From NCBI RefSeq assembly GCF_004359505.1, contig NZ_SCWE01000002.1, positions 1 to 64,000 of the forward strand: a stretch of 64,000 nt of DNA, given 5' to 3'. The stretch is from Macrococcus hajekii (GTDB taxonomy: Bacteria > Bacillota > Bacilli > Staphylococcales > Staphylococcaceae). Below, piece after piece: positions 60,862 through 64,000 of the stretch. The translations under genes were made by a program, and so were the position numbers. Position 1 is the first letter of the stretch. Every line of letters begins with the position of its first letter. Below the pieces are notes generated by a model. It ran no database searches, was not told the origin of the DNA, and was given only the letters and a program-made list of their open reading frames with translations.

Positions 60862-62175
60862 TTATTCTTCATCCATTACAACGCTTGGTGACTCAAAGAT
60901 TTCTATGAAGTTAATCTGGTGGTCTGTCTTATCCAGTACACGGAATATATATCCTTCATGGAATATTTCATCTGCCTCTTCAAGGTGCGTGACCATCCAG
61001 CCACCCATTGTATCAATTGATTGACGTTCCATCGTAATATCCAACAACTTTTCGATATCATTGATGGCTGCACTTGAATGGACTTTGTAGTGATTATCTG
61101 CAATTTCGATGATACGGTCCGGCTCTTCTTCGTCATGTTCATCACGAATTTCACCGACTAATTCTTCAATAATATCTTCAATAGTCACGAGTCCACTTGT
61201 GCCACCGTATTCGTCCATCAGTACAGCCAGATGGATTCGTTTCTGTCTCATTTTTTGAAGTAAGCTGTTGAGTGACACCGATTCAATATCACGGATCACC
61301 GGATTGATATAATCACTCAGCTGACTTTGAATCACTTTTTCCCGATCCATCATTGTGAATTTAATGAAATCCTTCATGTGGATGAAGCCGACAATCTGGT
61401 CTTTATCGCCTTCATAAACCGGATAACGTGTATAGCGTTCTTCCGCTACTTTCTCCAGTACTTCCGCCATGCTTGCCGTCACATCAAAAGCGACGACTTC
61501 GTTTCGTGGTGTCATAATTTCCCGGGCCACTTTGTCATCAAATTCAAAAACGTTGTTGATAACGTTCAGTTCTTCAATATCAATCTCACCAGACTGGTAA
61601 CTGTCTGACAATAACAGTCGTAGTTCTTCCTCACTATGCGTCAGTTCATGTTCACCTACCGGCTTAATACCTATCAGTTTGATTAGGAGTTGAGCTGAAC
61701 CATTCAGAATCCAGATGAATGGATACAGAATACGGTAGAAGAACATAATCGGTTTACTGAACATTAAGGTCACCGCTTCTGCCTTCTGTATCGCGATAGT
61801 CTTAGGTGCGAGTTCACCGACTACAACATGCAGGAACGTTGCAATCACAAATGCACCGGCAATAGTGAAGCCATGAATCCAGCCATGCGGGATGCCGATT
61901 GTTTCAAATAATGGATTCAATATAAATTCGAATGTCTTCTCACCCACCATCCCGATGCCTAGAGCTGTGATGGTGATACCTAATTGACAGGCACTTAAAT
62001 ACTCATCAAGCTGAGAGACGACTTTCTGTGCAGACTGTGAACCACGCTTCCCTTCAGCGACAAGCTGATTCAGGCGAGAGTGTCTGACTTTAACGATAGC
62101 AAATTCTGTCGCTACGAAAAACGCTGTCAAAATGATAAGTATTGTAAATATTAATAAATTGATAAAGGTTTCCAA
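60862..62175 (-). CDS. mpfA: CNNM/CBS-domain membrane protein (MpfA-like, Mg homeostasis)
   Basis: A 437-residue protein: N-terminal DUF21 membrane domain (about 1-190, four segments), two CBS domains (about 205-330, with IMTPRNEVVAFDV and DQIVGFIHMKDFIK) and a C-terminal CorC/HlyC domain (about 345-430). Staphylococcus MpfA of this type protects from magnesium toxicity. The assignment to MpfA is by family and by the MerR gene next door. It starts at TTG 62175, six bases after GGAGG, and lies 12 bases downstream of the MerR gene. Confidence 0.88.
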   Translation of the reverse strand: METFINLLIFTILIILTAFFVATEFAIVKVRHSRLNQLVAEGKRGSQSAQKVVSQLDEYLSACQLGITITALGIGMVGEKTFEFILNPLFETIGIPHGWIHGFTIAGAFVIATFLHVVVGELAPKTIAIQKAEAVTLMFSKPIMFFYRILYPFIWILNGSAQLLIKLIGIKPVGEHELTHSEEELRLLLSDSYQSGEIDIEELNVINNVFEFDDKVAREIMTPRNEVVAFDVTASMAEVLEKVAEERYTRYPVYEGDKDQIVGFIHMKDFIKFTMMDREKVIQSQLSDYINPVIRDIESVSLNSLLQKMRQKRIHLAVLMDEYGGTSGLVTIEDIIEELVGEIRDEHDEEEPDRIIEIADNHYKVHSSAAINDIEKLLDITMERQSIDTMGGWMVTHLEEADEIFHEGYIFRVLDKTDHQINFIEIFESPSVVMDEE

Positions 62176-62187
62176 TTAAATCCTCCG

Positions 62188-62547
62188 TTAATGTAATAGT
62201 AATAACAGTGATTTTATCACTGCTAAATCTTTAATAGCTAATTGCTTAATCTGATCCAGATTATCTGACTGGACTATGCGCTGAATGTCCTGTTCCAGTT
62301 CTTTCACTCGATTTTCGAGTGTACGTGCGGGAGTGATGATCTGACGGATATCACTGAGAGACTTACCTTGCTGTTTCAGATTTTCTATCATGTGTACCCG
62401 TTCAACCATCGCTGCACTGTACATACGATAATTTTTTGCTGTCCGTTCGAAATCCAGCAGATTTATCTGCGTGTAATAATCGATTGTCCGATTAGTGACT
62501 CCTGCTGCTTTTGCGAGTTCACCGATTTTTAATAAGTCCTTCCCATT
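62188..62547 (-). pseudogene. MerR-family regulator with frameshift at its start
   Basis: The frame from 62547 to 62188 encodes a complete small MerR protein: KIGELAKAAGVTNRTIDYYT is the helix-turn-helix, NYRMYSAAMVERVHMIENLK the arm, then a coiled coil. But the only ATG with a good ribosome site (GGAGGG, ATG at 62546) is out of frame by one base and stops after five codons. If the GGG after it were GGGG, the frame would open as M-G-K-D-L-L-K-I-G-E. So it is broken, uses a rare start, or holds a sequencing error. It is followed by mpfA. Confidence 0.8.
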
Positions 62548-62613
62548 GATTTTCCCTCCAAACCGTCACGTAATGGTTTTATTATAGAGGATTATCATTC
62601 TAATCACAAAAAA

Positions 62614-62633
62614 ACAGCCTTATAGAAGGCTGT
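62614..62633 (-). terminator. Terminator of the ElaA-type gene
   Basis: Stem ACAGCCTT / AAGGCTGT followed on the minus strand by T7. Confidence 0.85.
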
Positions 62634-63064
62634 TAATCAAGTTCCATATCGATATGAGGAATATTGATGATTTCATAAACATCAGATGTCACTTCAAAGC
62701 CAAATGATTTGTAGAAATCTTTTAAGTACGCTTGCGCTGATATTTTAATCAGTTTACCGGGATATAATCTTTGAATTTCATCAATAGTAAACTGTACAAT
62801 CTGGCGTCCCAGCTTCTGTTTACGGTATGCCTCCGGTACAAGTACGCGTCCAAATTTTACATAATCGGGCGTATCAATAATACGGGCATAAGCTGCAATT
62901 TTGTCCCCATCTTCTATTAAGACATGTTTACATGTCCGGTCGTAGTCATCAATCTCTCTATAATTTCCCCCTTGTTCAATGACAAAGACTTTGATACGCT
63001 CTTCCATAATATCCAACACTTCTTCCGGCGTTAAATCATGCAGTTCTCTTACTTTGAATTCCAT
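62633..63064 (-). CDS. ElaA-type GNAT acetyltransferase
   Basis: A 143-residue GNAT protein of the ElaA group: VRELHDLTPEEVLDIMEERIKVFVIEQ (partial), YDRTCKHVLIED, FGRVLVPEAYRKQKLGRQIV as the acetyl-CoA loop, and SAQAYLKDFYKSFGFE. Substrate unknown. Two ATGs in a row follow AAAGGGG; the second (63064) has eight-base spacing. It stands alone between terminators of its own and of clpL. Confidence 0.88.
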   Translation of the reverse strand: MEFKVRELHDLTPEEVLDIMEERIKVFVIEQGGNYREIDDYDRTCKHVLIEDGDKIAAYARIIDTPDYVKFGRVLVPEAYRKQKLGRQIVQFTIDEIQRLYPGKLIKISAQAYLKDFYKSFGFEVTSDVYEIINIPHIDMELD

Positions 63065-63116
63065 CATAACAACCCCTTTAATGAAAGTTATTTTCATTAT
63101 ACACCACTCAAAAAAA

Positions 63117-63140
63117 GACCGCCCACTTTTGTGGACGGTC
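63117..63140 (-). terminator. Terminator of clpL
   Basis: Stem GACCGTCCAC / GTGGGCGGTC (AAAA loop) followed on the minus strand by T6. Confidence 0.9.
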
Positions 63141-63147
63141 GCTATCA

Positions 63148-64000
63148 TTATTCATTAATCGTCAGCTGATCGTCTTTCACGTTGATATTCACTTCCTTGA
63201 CTTCTGGATTATCCAGGTAGTAATCAGTGATCATATCACGGACGTTCTGTTCAACGACACGACGTAATGGTCTTGCACCGAGTTTTTCATCGTAGCCTTG
63301 TTCGATGAGCCAGTTTTTCGCTTCATCTGTGATGTTCATTGTGATTTCTTTTTTATCCAGTGTGCGCTGAACATCTGCTAACATCAATTCAACAATCTGC
63401 TGTAAGTCTTCTTTACTTAAATGTTTGAATTCCACAATCGCATTGAATCGGTTCAGGAATTCTGGGCGGAAGTAGTGTTTTAAGTCATCAAAGATGCTGT
63501 CTTTATCCGCTTCCTGACCATCACCGAAACCAGCGTTTGATGTTGCGATAATGATTGTATTTTTGAAGTTGACGATATTACCTTGACCATCAGTCAGTTT
63601 ACCATCGTCCAATACTTGCAGTAATAAAGTCAGAATCTGCGGGTTAGCTTTCTCAATCTCATCAAACAGAATAACTGAGTAAGGATTACGTCTCACTTGT
63701 TCAGTCAATGTGTTGGAGTTGTCATCATAACCGACATAACCTGCTGTTGTACCAATCATTTTAGACACTGCTGTCTGATCCATATATTCACTCATATCAA
63801 GTCTGATGAGTGAATCTTTGTTACCAAAGAGGTCAACCGCCAGCTGTTTCGCAAGTTCTGTCTTACCGACACCTGTCGGGCCGACGAATAGGAAGCTGCC
63901 GATTGGACGGTTGCCTTCATCGAAACCAGCACGGTTACGTCTGATGGCACGGGATACAGCTTTCACCGCATCAGCCTGCCCGATGATTTTTTCTTCCAGA
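63148..64000 (-). CDS. clpL: ClpL-type AAA+ chaperone, C-terminal part (cut by window edge)
   Basis: The last 283 residues of a Clp/Hsp100 ATPase running off the right edge. The reading opens [17 protein letters not shown] (the start of the second AAA+ domain), then Walker [13 protein letters not shown], the [17 protein letters not shown] pore-loop region, Walker [11 protein letters not shown] and the C-terminal [21 protein letters not shown]. The DDNSNTLTE stretch and C-terminus point to ClpL, a stress chaperone that does not feed ClpP, but without the N-terminal half ClpE/ClpC-like proteins cannot be fully excluded. Confidence 0.82.
   Translation of the reverse strand, partial: LEEKIIGQADAVKAVSRAIRRNRAGFDEGNRPIGSFLFVGPTGVGKTELAKQLAVDLFGNKDSLIRLDMSEYMDQTAVSKMIGTTAGYVGYDDNSNTLTEQVRRNPYSVILFDEIEKANPQILTLLLQVLDDGKLTDGQGNIVNFKNTIIIATSNAGFGDGQEADKDSIFDDLKHYFRPEFLNRFNAIVEFKHLSKEDLQQIVELMLADVQRTLDKKEITMNITDEAKNWLIEQGYDEKLGARPLRRVVEQNVRDMITDYYLDNPEVKEVNINVKDDQLTINE

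Noticed and set aside
1-64000. CRISPR arrays, tRNA genes, prophage or integrase modules
   Set aside because: No regularly spaced repeats, no tRNA-like cloverleaf with CCA-type end and no phage structural genes were seen on reading both strands.

Overview
The window looks like chromosome from a low-GC Gram-positive bacterium of the Staphylococcaceae, most likely a Macrococcus-type relative of Staphylococcus. This is inferred from gene families and layout only: a KbaA/Mrp pair beside an rRNA operon, IpdC, Ohr/OhrR, the ars operon, a BceRS-AB module, an MpfA-like CBS protein and ClpL. Most genes point left (minus strand), carry strong GGAGG-type ribosome sites and end in compact hairpin terminators, many shared by convergent genes. 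No tRNA, CRISPR array or prophage was seen.

Layout. 1-391: 5' edge and double promoter of a minus-strand 16S rRNA gene. 0.4-9.1 kb: kbaA, mrp, an intracellular alpha-amylase, membrane proteins, a neutral zinc metallopeptidase, an orphan HlyD-type adaptor, a uridylyltransferase and two housekeeping/repair genes. 9.2-11.5 kb: a small PH-like protein, an SDR plus IsdG-type haem-oxygenase pair, then an IS3/IS150-type deletion derivative lying between the two arms of an inverted repeat that looks like a terminator. 11.5-20 kb: transporters (YjiH, BCCT, MFS, chromate), TPR protein, methyltransferase, S66 peptidase, Tag glycosylase. 20-25 kb: DUF402 protein, aminopeptidase, CopZ, ABC exporter. 25.1-26 kb: two tandem cold-shock genes with identical proteins, each behind its own promoter and a long leader hairpin. 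26-30 kb: MFS transporter, arsRBC, VOC proteins. 30.4-34.4 kb: YdcZ-type transporter, a deletion scar joining two broken genes (ABC ATPase and signal peptidase I), ipdC and a divergent MarR gene.

34.4-43.7 kb: VOC proteins, HhH-GPD glycosylase, TipA-type MerR regulator with a 19-bp promoter spacer, amino-acid permease, pyruvate phosphate dikinase with its regulatory kinase/phosphatase, ohr/ohrR. 43.7-48.1 kb: a complete BceRS-BceAB-type peptide-antibiotic sensing and detoxification module. 48.2-52.3 kb: a P-loop kinase, two tandem paralogous membrane proteins of unknown role, and a YtrA-type GntR regulator with an ABC ATPase and two permeases. 52.4-57.8 kb: membrane-anchored MutS-like ATPase, a MarR-controlled FMN reductase, acetyltransferases, nitroreductase, DegV. 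58-64 kb: a decayed ABC transporter, MFS transporter, a 37-codon GNAT remnant, an MpfA-type CBS protein, a MerR regulator with a frameshift at its start, an ElaA-type acetyltransferase and the 3' part of clpL running off the right edge.

Themes: antibiotic, metal and electrophile defence (ars, copZ, chrA, ohr, BceRS-AB, YtrA-ABC, FMN reductase), with several small decay events. I found no convincing wholly new system. The best leads are the covarying cold-shock leader hairpins, the IS derivative in a terminator-like inverted repeat, the two-gene deletion scar, the frameshifted MerR gene, and the uncharacterised pair of SREKDIYL membrane paralogs.
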